Shown: positions 41,594 to 51,315, numbered from the stretch's first letter. The stretch: 64,000 nucleotides of DNA from Parabacteroides sp. (GCA_028689545.1 JAQVCX010000004.1:21921-85920), one strand, 5' to 3'. Translations and numbers: made by a program. Notes: generated by a model from the sequence alone, not told the origin.

Positions 41594-42445
41594 TTATTTC
41601 GTTAATGGAATAAGGAAAATGAAACGGGTAAACTCACCCTCTTTCGATTCCACCACAATCTTCCCGCCATGCTTCTCCTCTATAATGGATCGAGTGATGG
41701 AGAGCCCCAAGCCGGTTCCCTCTCCCGCCGGTTTCGTGGTGAAAAACGCGGAGAAGATCCGCTCCCGGATGTCCTCCGGCATACCGATGCCATTATCCTC
41801 TATGCTTACTCTTAAATGATCGTCCTCCTTGCGTAAATCCACGGATATCACCGGCTCATACCCGATCGGCGAGAGCCTGGATTTACTATAGACCGCGTAG
41901 CAAGCGTTATTCATGACATTCAATACCGCGCGGCTCAAATCCTGCGGGATCACCTTCTGCATCGGAAGTCCCTCCTCGTAATTCTCACGGATCGCGATAT
42001 TGAAGCCTTTATAGTTCGCCCGCATCGAATGGTAAGCCAGCCAGACATATTCCTTCACCAAGCCCTTGATATCCGTAAGGATATACTCGTCATCCTTCCC
42101 CCGGGAATAAAGCAAGATGCCCCGGATGATACTTGTAGCGCGGTTTCCATGCTCCTCGATCTTCTTCAAGTTACCATGCAAATCGTCTACGATCTCACTA
42201 AACTCCTCATGCAAGGCGGTCAGCTTCTCCCAAGACTCCGGCGGCAAGGCCTCTTTCTCTTCTTCCAATATATCCTCCAAGTCATCCACCAACTTAAAGG
42301 ACAACTTACTGAAATTAATGACAAAGTTGAGCGGATTCTGAATCTCATGCGCGATCCCGGCACTCAACATACCTAAAGAAGATAACTTCTCTAAGTTCTT
42401 CACTTGCAAACGTAGCCGTTCTATTTCCTTACTCTGGTCTTCCAT
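41594..42445 (-). CDS. Soluble sensor histidine kinase with intact phosphoacceptor
   Basis: This 283-aa protein has no TM. A short coiled coil at ~1-20 leads into the DHp helix with SAGIAHEIQNPLNFVINF (His33). The catalytic domain follows: N-box VLNVMNNACYAVY, G1 DNGIGM, F-box FSAFFTTKP, G2 GEGTGLGLSITR. It lacks its own sensor and so probably receives input through dimer or complex partners. Two bases separate it from the upstream pseudokinase paralogue. It is the only one of the three kinases in the operon with the conserved His and is the likely phosphate donor for the receiver-PP2C protein. Confidence 0.93.
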   Translation of the reverse strand: MEDQSKEIERLRLQVKNLEKLSSLGMLSAGIAHEIQNPLNFVINFSKLSFKLVDDLEDILEEEKEALPPESWEKLTALHEEFSEIVDDLHGNLKKIEEHGNRATSIIRGILLYSRGKDDEYILTDIKGLVKEYVWLAYHSMRANYKGFNIAIRENYEEGLPMQKVIPQDLSRAVLNVMNNACYAVYSKSRLSPIGYEPVISVDLRKEDDHLRVSIEDNGIGMPEDIRERIFSAFFTTKPAGEGTGLGLSITRSIIEEKHGGKIVVESKEGEFTRFIFLIPLTK

Positions 42446-42447
42446 AT

Positions 42448-43578
42448 CTATTCCTCCTCTTTAGGTGGTGTAACCGTTTTCGGCTGATACACCGGGATCG
42501 TAATTAGAAACTGGGTATATTCTCCTTTCTTACTCTCCACCTCGATGGTTCCCCGATGGTTTTGCACGATCTCATGGCATAGGTAAAGCCCTACGCCGGC
42601 CGCTTCCCCGGTGGTCTTTGTCGTGAAGAATGGAGCGAATATCTTGTCTTTTATATTCTCATCGATACCGGAGCCATTATCACGGATCGTTATTTCCAAC
42701 ATATCCTTATTGACCTTCAACCCCAGGAAAATCTCGGGACTAAACTTCACGGTCTCTGATTTCCTCAACACGGCGTACATGGCGTTTTTCAACATACCGG
42801 ACAAAACCTTGCCGAACTGCTCCACGTTCACCTCCATCATCAAGGAGAGCGTCAGGTTATCGAAAACAATCCGGATATTCTTCTCTTGGATATCCCGCTC
42901 ATAGGTCTTCTTCAATTTATCCAAGGCGATCCGGCATACTCCGTTTATGTTGGTCAGCGTAAGGTTCCCCCTCCGCTCTTTCAGCAATTCCTCCATCGCC
43001 TTAACGATACGGACCGTATTGAAACCATGCTCGGAGATCTTCTCCAAATTGCTGGTCATCATGTTCAACAAATCCACCGAGTCGTCATACACATCCGGTT
43101 TCAGGCGTTCCTTATGGCTATCCAGGTTTTCCCGAAGGTCCTTAGCCAAGCCCGATGTCAGGTTCGCGAAGTTATTGATGTAATTCAAAGGATTCAAGAT
43201 ACGGTCTACCAAACCTTGGGTCAATTGTCCTACGGTAGCCATTCGCTCCTTACGGACCAGCTCGTCTTGCGCCTCACCCAAGGCTTTCAAGGCCGCCGCC
43301 AATTTCTCGGACTCCTCTTGTATCGCGTCTTTCTCCGAGCGGATCTCCTGCGTGCGCTCCTCCACCTCTTTTACCAGATACTCCTTTTGCCGTAGTTTAC
43401 GCCTGAAAACGAACTTGGAGATCTGGCAAAGCAGAATCAAGACAATCAATCCGATCCATGCTTGATGGCCAAACTTCACAGCTACACAAATACCGACCAA
43501 GCTACCTAGCGTAACCCGCTCGCAAAGTTTAATCCGTCTTTTTAACCGATCGATCTCGGTATGTAAATCCTGTATCAT
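42448..43578 (-). CDS. Histidine-kinase-like pseudokinase lacking phosphoacceptor His (copy 2)
   Basis: This 376-aa protein has two helices near 24-58 forming a membrane hairpin, then a coiled coil (KEVEERTQEIRSEKDAIQEESEKLAAALKALG) and a DHp helix where the canonical AHEIQNPLN is replaced by VDRILNPLN (Asp125-Arg126). The codon is GAC, one base from His CAC. The catalytic domain is otherwise intact: LKNAMYAVL N-box, RDNGSGI G1, FAPFFTTK, AAGVGLYLCHEIV G2. It can probably bind ATP but cannot autophosphorylate on the usual His. It may act as an allosteric partner, a Ser/Thr kinase of GHKL type, or a scaffold in the same complex. Confidence 0.85.
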   Translation of the reverse strand: MIQDLHTEIDRLKRRIKLCERVTLGSLVGICVAVKFGHQAWIGLIVLILLCQISKFVFRRKLRQKEYLVKEVEERTQEIRSEKDAIQEESEKLAAALKALGEAQDELVRKERMATVGQLTQGLVDRILNPLNYINNFANLTSGLAKDLRENLDSHKERLKPDVYDDSVDLLNMMTSNLEKISEHGFNTVRIVKAMEELLKERRGNLTLTNINGVCRIALDKLKKTYERDIQEKNIRIVFDNLTLSLMMEVNVEQFGKVLSGMLKNAMYAVLRKSETVKFSPEIFLGLKVNKDMLEITIRDNGSGIDENIKDKIFAPFFTTKTTGEAAGVGLYLCHEIVQNHRGTIEVESKKGEYTQFLITIPVYQPKTVTPPKEEE

Positions 43579-43593
43579 GATGAACCTCCTTTC

Positions 43594-44694
43594 CTACCCA
43601 TAAATAGGCAGCGTAACCGTAACTTCCGTATATTTATCTTTCTCCGACTCGATAGCGATCGTACCCTTATGGTTCAATACGACCTCCCGGCTCAAGTAAA
43701 GACCGGTTCCCGCCGCTTCCGCTGTCGGCTTGGTGGTAAAGAACGGAGAAAAGACTTTCGACTTTATCGTGTCCTCTATACCCACGCCATTATCTCGGAT
43801 AATCACTTGCAACTTATCCGCCTGGATACGCAATGCCAATGAGACGGAAGGCCGATACCCCGGCTTCCCGGCCTTTTTCAAGACCGCATACATGCTATTA
43901 TCCAATACCTGCGACAAGGCTTTTCCCATCTGATCGATATTCACCTCGATCGTCAACGGCACGGACAGTCCGGAGAATGACAGATCTACTTGATTCTTCT
44001 CGATCTCCTTCGCGTAGTTCTTTCGCAAGATCTCCAGATTGACCTTACACAGGTCGTTGATATCCACGCAAGTCCGATTCGCCGAATGATCTTTCAGCAA
44101 TTCTTCCATCGCTTTCACGATCCGCACCGTGTTATCGCCATGCTTGGCGATCTTATCCAGATTGCCGGTCAAAAGGGCCAACAACTCTTGCGTATCATTA
44201 TAATTATCGTGCTTACCGGTCTCTTCGTCCTCATCGATATTCCGCTGGATATCTTTCGCCAATGTGGCGGATAAATGAGCGAAGTTATTGATATAATTCA
44301 AGGGATTCAAGATACGATCCACCAGACCTTTCGTTAATTGGCCGATCGATGCCAGCCGTTCCTTACGAACCAACTCGTCTTGAGCGTCCGCCAAGGCCGA
44401 AAGAGCCCGGGATACTTTCTCGGACTCGGCTTGCATCGCGTCTCGTTGGAAACGCAATTCCATCGTCCGCTGCTCCACGAGATTAGAGACAAACTGTCTT
44501 TTTCGCAGACGGAATTGCGTATAATACTTCAATAAGAATAGAAGGACAACGGCTCCCACCAAATAATAGACCTGTTCTTCCCTCTTCAGGTAAACCGCCA
44601 AGGCGATCCACGCCGTCCCGATCACGGTCAGCGTCTCGATCACCCGCATCCTCCAGCGAAGGCTTTCCAGTTGTTTGATGTTTATGTCGCCCAT
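43594..44694 (-). CDS. Histidine-kinase-like pseudokinase lacking phosphoacceptor His (copy 1)
   Basis: This 366-aa paralogue of the next gene has the same layout: membrane hairpin at ~20-57, coiled coil, DHp and HATPase domain. Its DHp reads GLVDRILNPLNYINNF (Asp126-Arg127), again with no His at the acceptor site. The Asp codon is GAT here and GAC in the paralogue, so the loss is old or maintained. N-box (VLDNSMYAVL), G1 (RDNGVGI), FSPFFTTK and G2 (AAGTGLYLSREVV) are conserved. Selection has kept the ATP site after loss of His. It lies 15 bp from its paralogue and 17 bp from the barrel gene. Confidence 0.85.
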   Translation of the reverse strand: MGDINIKQLESLRWRMRVIETLTVIGTAWIALAVYLKREEQVYYLVGAVVLLFLLKYYTQFRLRKRQFVSNLVEQRTMELRFQRDAMQAESEKVSRALSALADAQDELVRKERLASIGQLTKGLVDRILNPLNYINNFAHLSATLAKDIQRNIDEDEETGKHDNYNDTQELLALLTGNLDKIAKHGDNTVRIVKAMEELLKDHSANRTCVDINDLCKVNLEILRKNYAKEIEKNQVDLSFSGLSVPLTIEVNIDQMGKALSQVLDNSMYAVLKKAGKPGYRPSVSLALRIQADKLQVIIRDNGVGIEDTIKSKVFSPFFTTKPTAEAAGTGLYLSREVVLNHKGTIAIESEKDKYTEVTVTLPIYG

Positions 44695-44711
44695 TCTTCC
44701 TGTTCGTGTAT

Positions 44712-46526
44712 TTAGAAATTGATATTCACGCCAAGCATCGCGTTAAAGCTCTGCATCGGATAGCCGTAATAGACCTCATACTTCTGGCAAAGGATATTGC
44801 TCAGCTTCGCGTAAACGCAGAAAGTATCGTTGAAGGTATAGGTACCGGTCAGGTTCAGCTCGTTGATGTTGTTCATCTTCTCTACAAAAACACTATGGTT
44901 AAATGTGTTTCCGGAAGACGGGGTCGCATAGTAAGAAAGCACTCGCGCATAACGTCCGGTAGCCAAATAATAATCCAAGGCTATCGAAAGCTTGTCGATC
45001 GGACGAACCGTCACATTCGCATTAATCTCCATCTCGGGCTTACCCCAGGCATGATCCAAGTCGGTATCAGCAGATGTCGTACTCCAGCTATCTCCCAAAT
45101 TCGCTTTCCAGTTATTATAAACACCTTTCAAGGATACATCGAATAACCGCTGGTAACTATATTTCAAATTAGCGCCAATGAAAAGTTGTTTCGTATCGAT
45201 ATCGGACATAGCCTCACTAAAGTTGCTGAAATCACCGGAGTTAAATGTAGCCATCTGATTAAATAGGACATCATTACTGGTTATCTTATATCCGGCGAAC
45301 ACATCGAACCAGAATCCAGGAGCCACGCCACTGCGGATACCCAAGATAGCGTCCAGCCAATTACGGGAAGGCTCCAGCTCATCCATCGGATACAGGTAGC
45401 GATTCACGCGTGACATTTCATACATGCTGTTGGAATATAGCTTACCGCCGGCTTTCATATACAGTTCCGTCTTATCGGCCACCTCTACGTCGGCGGCGAT
45501 GTTCGGCGAGGCCATGAACCGCGTCTCATCGCCCGTAGCCATCATCACGTTCGCGCCTAACTTGATATTCCAATTGTCGCCCTCCACCTTATAATAAGGC
45601 GATAGCATTGCCTCGGCATGGTTCTTGAACTCATAGAACGGAAATCCGACAACTTCTGGCAGGTTATAGCTGAAATACTCCACCAATCCACCTAAACCGA
45701 TTTTCATATTCCCGTTGAAACCGGCATTCAGGTCGAACTTGGCCTCGAAGGTATGCTCCGTAGGTCCGTCCATCTCTTTGCTTAATCCATATTTATGCGA
45801 GAAATTCGTATAACCCAAATCCAGCAAATATCCGAACGGTGCGTCTTCCTTCGACTCAAAGCCTATCGTGGCGGCAATCGTTTGGTTCACTTGATTCGTT
45901 TCCCTATCTCTCTCCAATAATTCAGCGGGAGGCATATAACTCGATCTTAAATCAAGAGGTAGCGACCCATAATAATTAAATCCAGAATACCCATACTTCG
46001 CCCCCAAACTCAAGATAGTCTTATCAAAAACGTGCTTAAAGCCAATGCCTCCTAAATTATCATTGATCTTCGCCTTGACATCAGAATCCATCGGCTTCCC
46101 ATTCGTAGAACGATGCGAATACCAGATATTCAGTTTATCCTTCTCGGTGCTCAGGATATGATAGCCCAAGTCTCCATTGATATTCATGCGTGTGCCCATA
46201 CCGAAGTTAAAATATCCCCGGCGCTTGTTGTAATCCATCTGCGTCATGATATTTCCGGAAGGAAGCAAGCTGATCTCCTTCCGCGGATCGGCGGCGATCG
46301 TATAGTTCGAGTAATCGATCGGGATCTTACGCACCTCCGGCTCTTTCACCACGGGAAGCGTATTTACCTTGCTGGCATCCTGCACGGAAGGATCATACTC
46401 CCGTTCAAGCGTCATCTCTCGGTTCAGGTTCTTTTCTTTCGTAACATCCTCTTGCGCACTCGCGGCGGCAGCCGAACCCAGCAAAGCCACCACACACAAC
46501 GCCTTTACATTATATATAGTCTTCAT
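44712..46526 (-). CDS. Outer-membrane beta-barrel protein, TonB-receptor-like without plug
   Basis: This 604-aa protein has a signal peptide MKTIYNVKALCVVALLGSAA, then a ~90-residue periplasmic segment (VTKEKNLNREMTLEREYDPSVQDASKV...). The rest alternates amphipathic strands with aromatic ends (GYFNFGMGTRMNINGDLGYH; LSIALDYYLATGRYARV) and finishes in F (MLGVNINF), the outer-membrane insertion signal. There is no CarboxypepD_reg or plug domain like that of SusC. It lies in an operon with a big TPR protein and signalling kinases, so it may be a channel or sensor that reports envelope state. No transport substrate can be assigned. Confidence 0.8.
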   Translation of the reverse strand: MKTIYNVKALCVVALLGSAAAASAQEDVTKEKNLNREMTLEREYDPSVQDASKVNTLPVVKEPEVRKIPIDYSNYTIAADPRKEISLLPSGNIMTQMDYNKRRGYFNFGMGTRMNINGDLGYHILSTEKDKLNIWYSHRSTNGKPMDSDVKAKINDNLGGIGFKHVFDKTILSLGAKYGYSGFNYYGSLPLDLRSSYMPPAELLERDRETNQVNQTIAATIGFESKEDAPFGYLLDLGYTNFSHKYGLSKEMDGPTEHTFEAKFDLNAGFNGNMKIGLGGLVEYFSYNLPEVVGFPFYEFKNHAEAMLSPYYKVEGDNWNIKLGANVMMATGDETRFMASPNIAADVEVADKTELYMKAGGKLYSNSMYEMSRVNRYLYPMDELEPSRNWLDAILGIRSGVAPGFWFDVFAGYKITSNDVLFNQMATFNSGDFSNFSEAMSDIDTKQLFIGANLKYSYQRLFDVSLKGVYNNWKANLGDSWSTTSADTDLDHAWGKPEMEINANVTVRPIDKLSIALDYYLATGRYARVLSYYATPSSGNTFNHSVFVEKMNNINELNLTGTYTFNDTFCVYAKLSNILCQKYEVYYGYPMQSFNAMLGVNINF

Positions 46527-46535
46527 CGCTTTCTT

Positions 46536-49500
46536 TTATTTCTTTAGTTTACCCAATCTGTCTTTGATCATCGCGCCGATCTCGTCATCGCCCTTGTAGT
46601 TGTTTTGCAAACTGGTCAGATATTGACGAGCCTGGAAGTCATCACCCTGGCGGATATAAATATCGGCCAACAAGATAAAGCCCCGTGCCAACCAATATTG
46701 ATGAGGCGTACCGTTCTCGATAAAGTTCATCAAGACAGTCTCGGCATTCTTATCATCTTTATTATCATAATACAATTGAGCCAATAGATATTTAGCCTCC
46801 GCCCCGTGTATCGTACGGGTATCCTTGCTGATCTCCTTCAAGTCGGCCAGCGCCTTGTTCTCCTGCTTCAAGCTGATATAAGCCTTCGCACGCACATAAC
46901 GAGCCTCGGACATAACCTCGGGGGATAGCTTGGGATCTTTCAACAACTCAGTCGCGGCAAGCAAAGCCTCTTGCGATTGGCCGGTCAACTCGGCGCAACG
47001 CATCAAGCCCAATTTGGCGGCCTCTTTATTCTCCGGGTTCTCCGCTACCGCCTGTAGGCGTTTGAAACTTTCCATGGCGGCGGCGTACTCCTTATCCAGA
47101 TACTCGATCTCAGCCTTACGCGCCCAAGACTCTTCCCTGTATTTCGTATCGCCACTTTCCAGTACCAGCGAGAACAGACGTTTCGCCTCCACGTATTCTT
47201 TCTTAGCGAAAGAGATGCTAGCCAAATAGAAGTTGGCGTTCGAGCTAAACGCTCCTTGCGGGAATGTTTGCAAATAATTCGTCAAGCTGCGACGAGCGCC
47301 CTCATTATCGCCTCGCATAAATAACTTCTCGGCTGCCAGATAGGTCAAGGAGTCTTGCTCACTCACCTCAAAGCGGACATTTCCACCCAATGAATTCGCG
47401 TAGGCGGCAAACGAATTGATATCGTTCAACTCGATATATACGGACTTCAAGTCTTGCAAGGCCACTTTCGCCTCCTCGCTACCCGGATAATTGCTAATCA
47501 CGGTCTTATACGCCTTGGCCGCCTTCTCCGGCTGATTGTCGTTGAAGTAAATCAAACCAAGCTGTACGCCGGCCTTACGAGCCAGACTGCTTTGCGAGAA
47601 ATCACGCATCAATTGCTCAAAGCTTGCCGCGGCCGATTGGTTGTTGTCCAATAGCACGTAAGAACGTCCTTTCTCGAACAAGGCATCGTCCACATATTGC
47701 GATTCCGGGAAATCACGGATCAAGCGATCCATCACGCTGATCTTTCCCTTATAATCTTTCTGTAATCCCAGCAAGAAGCCCTTCTGGTAGACCGAGTAAT
47801 CTCCGGCGGACGGTTGCAATTGCGCCGCACGGGTATAATTCTCTTCCGCCATAGCGAACTGGCGATTGTGGAACAAACAGTCGCCGATGCGATTGTGAGC
47901 GTCCGCATAAGCCGGGAGCTGCTGATTGCTCTCCAGATTCACGTATTGGCGGAAACGGTTCAACGCCTCGCCATAGTCTTTCAGCTTGAAGTAGCTGTAG
48001 CCTAAGTTATAATGCGCCAAGGCATACATATCCGTATCGCGTTTGTGGGTATTATTCAAATACGTGCGATAATCGGAAATCGCCTTGTTGTACTCACCTT
48101 GGCGATAATAGGACTCCCCACGCCAGAAATAAGCGTCGTTACGAGATTCCAGATTATAAGCGCCCAACGAGATCGCACGGCTGAAAAGATCGACCGCCTT
48201 ATCCAATTCCATATTCGTGAACGCCTGCGTTCCTAGCTGGAATAAGATATCTTGCTTCGCCTCCAAGATCTTCGTGCTCGGGTGCTGGATCTTATCGATC
48301 GAGCTCAGAGCCCCTTGATAATTCTTGGTCGTTAAATAGACCTCCACCAGATAATCGTTTACCTTATCGGCATATTGGGAGTTCGGGAAATCGTTCAGGA
48401 AGTCCTCGAAGATTGTCACCGACTCGCCAAAGCCCGTGAAAGCGGTCTCGTGGATCAATAAAGCGTAATTATACATCGCCGCCTCTTTCACTTGCTTGTC
48501 GAAAGAAGAAGTAGCGGCGGCCTCGAAGGCCATACGGGCGTTATTCTTATCTTTTAATTTCAGATAGCTTTGTCCCAGATACAGATAAGCGTTCTGCGAA
48601 AGAGCGTCGTCCTCACGGACGGTCCGCCCCAAAGCGTTCACGGCGCTGCTGTAGTTGCCCTTGTTGTAATAACATACACCCAAGATATACAAGTCGCCCC
48701 TCAGCGGATCGCTCGTAGCGGATACATATTTGCTCAGCATAGCAATCGCCAGGTTCTCATTTTCCAGATGATAGTAGGCGTTACCCATGATACGGTAGAC
48801 CTCGCTATTGTTCTCGCTATCCGGATAAGAGGCAAGCAATTCCTTGCCTTCGCTGATCACTTTCTCGTATTTATTCTGGATGAAATAGATTTGCGTAATA
48901 TAGTACAAAGAGCGTTCCTTATAGTCGGGCAAGTCCTTCAAGCGGGTAAATTCCACCAAGGCATTGTTGTATTTACCGGTCGCGTAGTCGATATAAGCGA
49001 CATAGTAGGTAGACGCTTCCCGGTACCTCGTCCCGATCTGCTCGATCCGCGCGAAATAACCGCGGGCCTTTTCCATATCCCCGGTTTGCAACAAGGAATA
49101 AGCCAGACGGAAACAATAGGCTTCCTGTTGCTCCGGACTTAGCATATCAATGTTCGACTCGTTAAACCAGAAGATCGCTTTCTGGTATTCTTCCTGTCCG
49201 AAATGGGCGGAACCGATCAAGAAGTTCACCTCGTCCGCATGGCGGGAAGCCGGATATACCTCCAGATAATCTTTCAATAACTCAACCGCGTTGGGACGGC
49301 CTTGCTCATAAGCGGAGTAGACCAACATATAATCGGCTTCTTGAATCAAGTCGGCATCCGTGGAATGCTGTTTATACGCCTCCAGCTTATCGATGCAACC
49401 CGAATAATTCTTCAAACTAAACAACTCCTTGCCTTCGACAAACAAACGGTTCGGCGCATCAAATTGATACGATCTCTGCCCGCTTGCCATATGGCTGCCA

Positions 49501-49538
49501 ACTATCAGACACAGCGGAATAAGTATTCTTTTCATCAC
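46536..49538 (-). CDS. Large periplasmic TPR protein
   Basis: This 1000-aa protein has a signal peptide (MMKRILIPLCLIVGSHMASG). About twenty TPR/Sel1-like units follow (SAHFGQEEYQKAIFWFNES; ALAHYNLGYSYFKLKDYGEALNRF; GSEEAKVALQDLKSVYIELN), like YbgF/BamD-type proteins but much longer. It probably binds peptidoglycan-associated or outer-membrane partners in the periplasm. It is the first gene of the seven-gene operon, with the barrel gene 9 bp downstream. A CAAATATA -7-like box at 49592-49599 (TATATTTG on the minus strand) lies 54 bp upstream. Confidence 0.85.
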   Translation of the reverse strand: MMKRILIPLCLIVGSHMASGQRSYQFDAPNRLFVEGKELFSLKNYSGCIDKLEAYKQHSTDADLIQEADYMLVYSAYEQGRPNAVELLKDYLEVYPASRHADEVNFLIGSAHFGQEEYQKAIFWFNESNIDMLSPEQQEAYCFRLAYSLLQTGDMEKARGYFARIEQIGTRYREASTYYVAYIDYATGKYNNALVEFTRLKDLPDYKERSLYYITQIYFIQNKYEKVISEGKELLASYPDSENNSEVYRIMGNAYYHLENENLAIAMLSKYVSATSDPLRGDLYILGVCYYNKGNYSSAVNALGRTVREDDALSQNAYLYLGQSYLKLKDKNNARMAFEAAATSSFDKQVKEAAMYNYALLIHETAFTGFGESVTIFEDFLNDFPNSQYADKVNDYLVEVYLTTKNYQGALSSIDKIQHPSTKILEAKQDILFQLGTQAFTNMELDKAVDLFSRAISLGAYNLESRNDAYFWRGESYYRQGEYNKAISDYRTYLNNTHKRDTDMYALAHYNLGYSYFKLKDYGEALNRFRQYVNLESNQQLPAYADAHNRIGDCLFHNRQFAMAEENYTRAAQLQPSAGDYSVYQKGFLLGLQKDYKGKISVMDRLIRDFPESQYVDDALFEKGRSYVLLDNNQSAAASFEQLMRDFSQSSLARKAGVQLGLIYFNDNQPEKAAKAYKTVISNYPGSEEAKVALQDLKSVYIELNDINSFAAYANSLGGNVRFEVSEQDSLTYLAAEKLFMRGDNEGARRSLTNYLQTFPQGAFSSNANFYLASISFAKKEYVEAKRLFSLVLESGDTKYREESWARKAEIEYLDKEYAAAMESFKRLQAVAENPENKEAAKLGLMRCAELTGQSQEALLAATELLKDPKLSPEVMSEARYVRAKAYISLKQENKALADLKEISKDTRTIHGAEAKYLLAQLYYDNKDDKNAETVLMNFIENGTPHQYWLARGFILLADIYIRQGDDFQARQYLTSLQNNYKGDDEIGAMIKDRLGKLKK

Positions 49539-49631
49539 TCATATGCTTTTTAACACAGGCACTTACATCAGCACCTATTCGTTCTAAATCGCAAATATAA
49601 GGAATATGTGCCAAACAGAAGGTAAGTTCTA

Positions 49632-50153
49632 TTAATATTTTCCAAGATAGAGCGGTACCGACTTCCGGATAGAACCCAAACCGAAATCATCCGGATTCAC
49701 ATCCTCGGGGCGAAGAATCACGATCTCGGCGGCATCATCCGCCGCCTGTACGTTATCGAACGTATCCACCAAGCACTCATAAAACATATCCAACGTATGC
49801 ACCTCGAAGCCGGAATACATATATAAATTGGGCAAGGAAAACAAATAACGGCAGTTCCGGATACGCAACCCCGTCTCCTCTCTTACCTCCCGGCAAGCGG
49901 CTTCCTCGCCCGACTCGGACATATCGACAAAGCCGCCGGGCAAATCCAAGGTGCCCTTTGCCGGCTCTTTTCCCCGGCGAACCAACAACAGCTCCCCCTT
50001 CGCGTTCTTTATAAAACAGGCCACCGCCGAGGAGGGATTGAAATAATAAACAAAGCCACACGTCTCGCAACGCTTAGACTTCTCGTTGTGCTCCACAAAC
50101 GTTTTCGCCCCGCAGACCGGGCAATACAGGAATTGAAATAACGGATGTCTCAT
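49632..50153 (-). CDS. NUDIX hydrolase with N-terminal zinc ribbon
   Basis: This 173-aa protein has a rubredoxin-like ribbon CPVCGAK...CETCGFVYY (two CXXC pairs, residues ~11-35), then the NUDIX box GGFVDMSESGEEAACREVREETGL at ~70-93. The ribbon resembles that of NADH pyrophosphatase NudC but the protein is shorter. It hydrolyses a nucleoside diphosphate linked to another moiety; the exact substrate is unknown. It lies 100 bp past the ROK kinase stop with a terminator between, so it is a separate unit. Confidence 0.9.
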   Translation of the reverse strand: MRHPLFQFLYCPVCGAKTFVEHNEKSKRCETCGFVYYFNPSSAVACFIKNAKGELLLVRRGKEPAKGTLDLPGGFVDMSESGEEAACREVREETGLRIRNCRYLFSLPNLYMYSGFEVHTLDMFYECLVDTFDNVQAADDAAEIVILRPEDVNPDDFGLGSIRKSVPLYLGKY

Positions 50154-50174
50154 ATTCTCAAGATAAAAAGATAC

Positions 50175-50213
50175 GACAAAAAAACAAGCCGCACCTTGTG
50201 ATAGATGCGGCTC
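50175..50213 (-). terminator. Rho-independent terminator of the ROK kinase gene
   Basis: On the minus strand AGCCGCA (50212-50206) pairs with TGCGGCT (50193-50187), followed by TTGTTTTTTT. Confidence 0.87.
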
Positions 50214-50253
50214 GCCTTATTCATTAATCATTTACGGTAAGAGAAAGCGGGAT

Positions 50254-51240
50254 CTAGACTTCCAAAGCGGGGTTTTGATCTCTTACTTCCCAACCCAAAG
50301 CACTTGCTCCCAATACGGCAGCATCGCTCTCTTTCAATTGAGAGAACAGCAATTTGGTCTTACCCGCGTACACTTTCAGCATGTTCTTATCCATCGAACG
50401 CTTGATCGGGTTCATGATCAAATCGCCCGCTTTCGTAAGACCGCCAAACAGAATGATAGCCTCCGGGCTAGAGAATGCCACGAAATCGGCGAAAGCCTCA
50501 CCCAACATCGTACCTGTAGCCTCGAAAATCTCAAGAGCGATCTTATCATTCTTCATAGCCGCGTCGTACACGTCTTTTGAAGTGATCTCATCCGGATCCA
50601 AATCGCGAAGAACGCTCTCGTCCTTACGAATCTCCAGATACTCGCGAGCCGTACGAGCCACACCGGTAGCCGAAGCGTAAGCCTCCAGACATCCTTGGCG
50701 ACCGCAACCGCACTGACGGCCATTGTTACGACGCATGATAACGTGACCCAGCTCACCGGCGAAACCATCGTGTCCGTATATCAAGTTACCACCAATCACG
50801 ATACCGCTACCCACACCGGTACCCAGCGTGATCACGATAAAATCTTTCATACCGCGAGCGGCTCCATAAGTCATCTCACCGATAGCGGCAGCGTTAGCGT
50901 CGTTTGTTAAAGCGACAGGGATACCATTGATCTGTTCGCTGATCAATTGAGCCAAAGGAATCTTACCTTTCCAAGGCAAGTTCGGGGCGAACTCGATACA
51001 TCCGTTGAAAAAGTTTCCATTCGGAGCACCTACACCCACACCTTTAACCTTGTCCGGACCACCAGCCTGATCAATAACAGATCTCAGACCTTTAGCCAGT
51101 TCCGCTACATAGTCATTAACGTCTGCATATTTACCCGTCTTAATTGATCCACTGTACAAGATTGTTCCTCTTGCGTCAACTACACCGAAAACAGTATTGG
51201 TACCACCTATATCGATACCTACTACATAAGGCTTCTCCAT
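50254..51240 (-). CDS. ROK-family sugar kinase (glucokinase-like)
   Basis: This is a 328-aa protein from MEKPYVVGIDIGGTNTVFGVVD. An upstream in-frame start at 51315 is rejected because the promoter lies within that extension. It shows the ATP-binding DIGGTNT, sugar-binding NDANAAAIGEMTYG, GTGVGSGIVIGG, and the ROK zinc motif GHV...CGCGRQGCLEAYAS. These enzymes phosphorylate glucose, N-acetylmannosamine, allose or similar hexoses; glucokinase is the most likely. A good promoter at 51286-51315 drives it as a single gene. Confidence 0.93.
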   Translation of the reverse strand: MEKPYVVGIDIGGTNTVFGVVDARGTILYSGSIKTGKYADVNDYVAELAKGLRSVIDQAGGPDKVKGVGVGAPNGNFFNGCIEFAPNLPWKGKIPLAQLISEQINGIPVALTNDANAAAIGEMTYGAARGMKDFIVITLGTGVGSGIVIGGNLIYGHDGFAGELGHVIMRRNNGRQCGCGRQGCLEAYASATGVARTAREYLEIRKDESVLRDLDPDEITSKDVYDAAMKNDKIALEIFEATGTMLGEAFADFVAFSSPEAIILFGGLTKAGDLIMNPIKRSMDKNMLKVYAGKTKLLFSQLKESDAAVLGASALGWEVRDQNPALEV

Positions 51241-51285
51241 GATTTTATATTTAGGATTAAAAATGATTTTCCTCTTTCTGGGTAG

Positions 51286-51315
51286 CAAATATAAGAGGTT
51301 TAACACAAGTTGCAA
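51286..51315 (-). promoter_or_regulatory. Promoter of the ROK kinase gene
   Basis: Minus strand: TTG at 51315-51313, a 19-bp spacer and TATATTTG at 51293-51286, 45 bp before the ATG at 51240. Confidence 0.65.
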
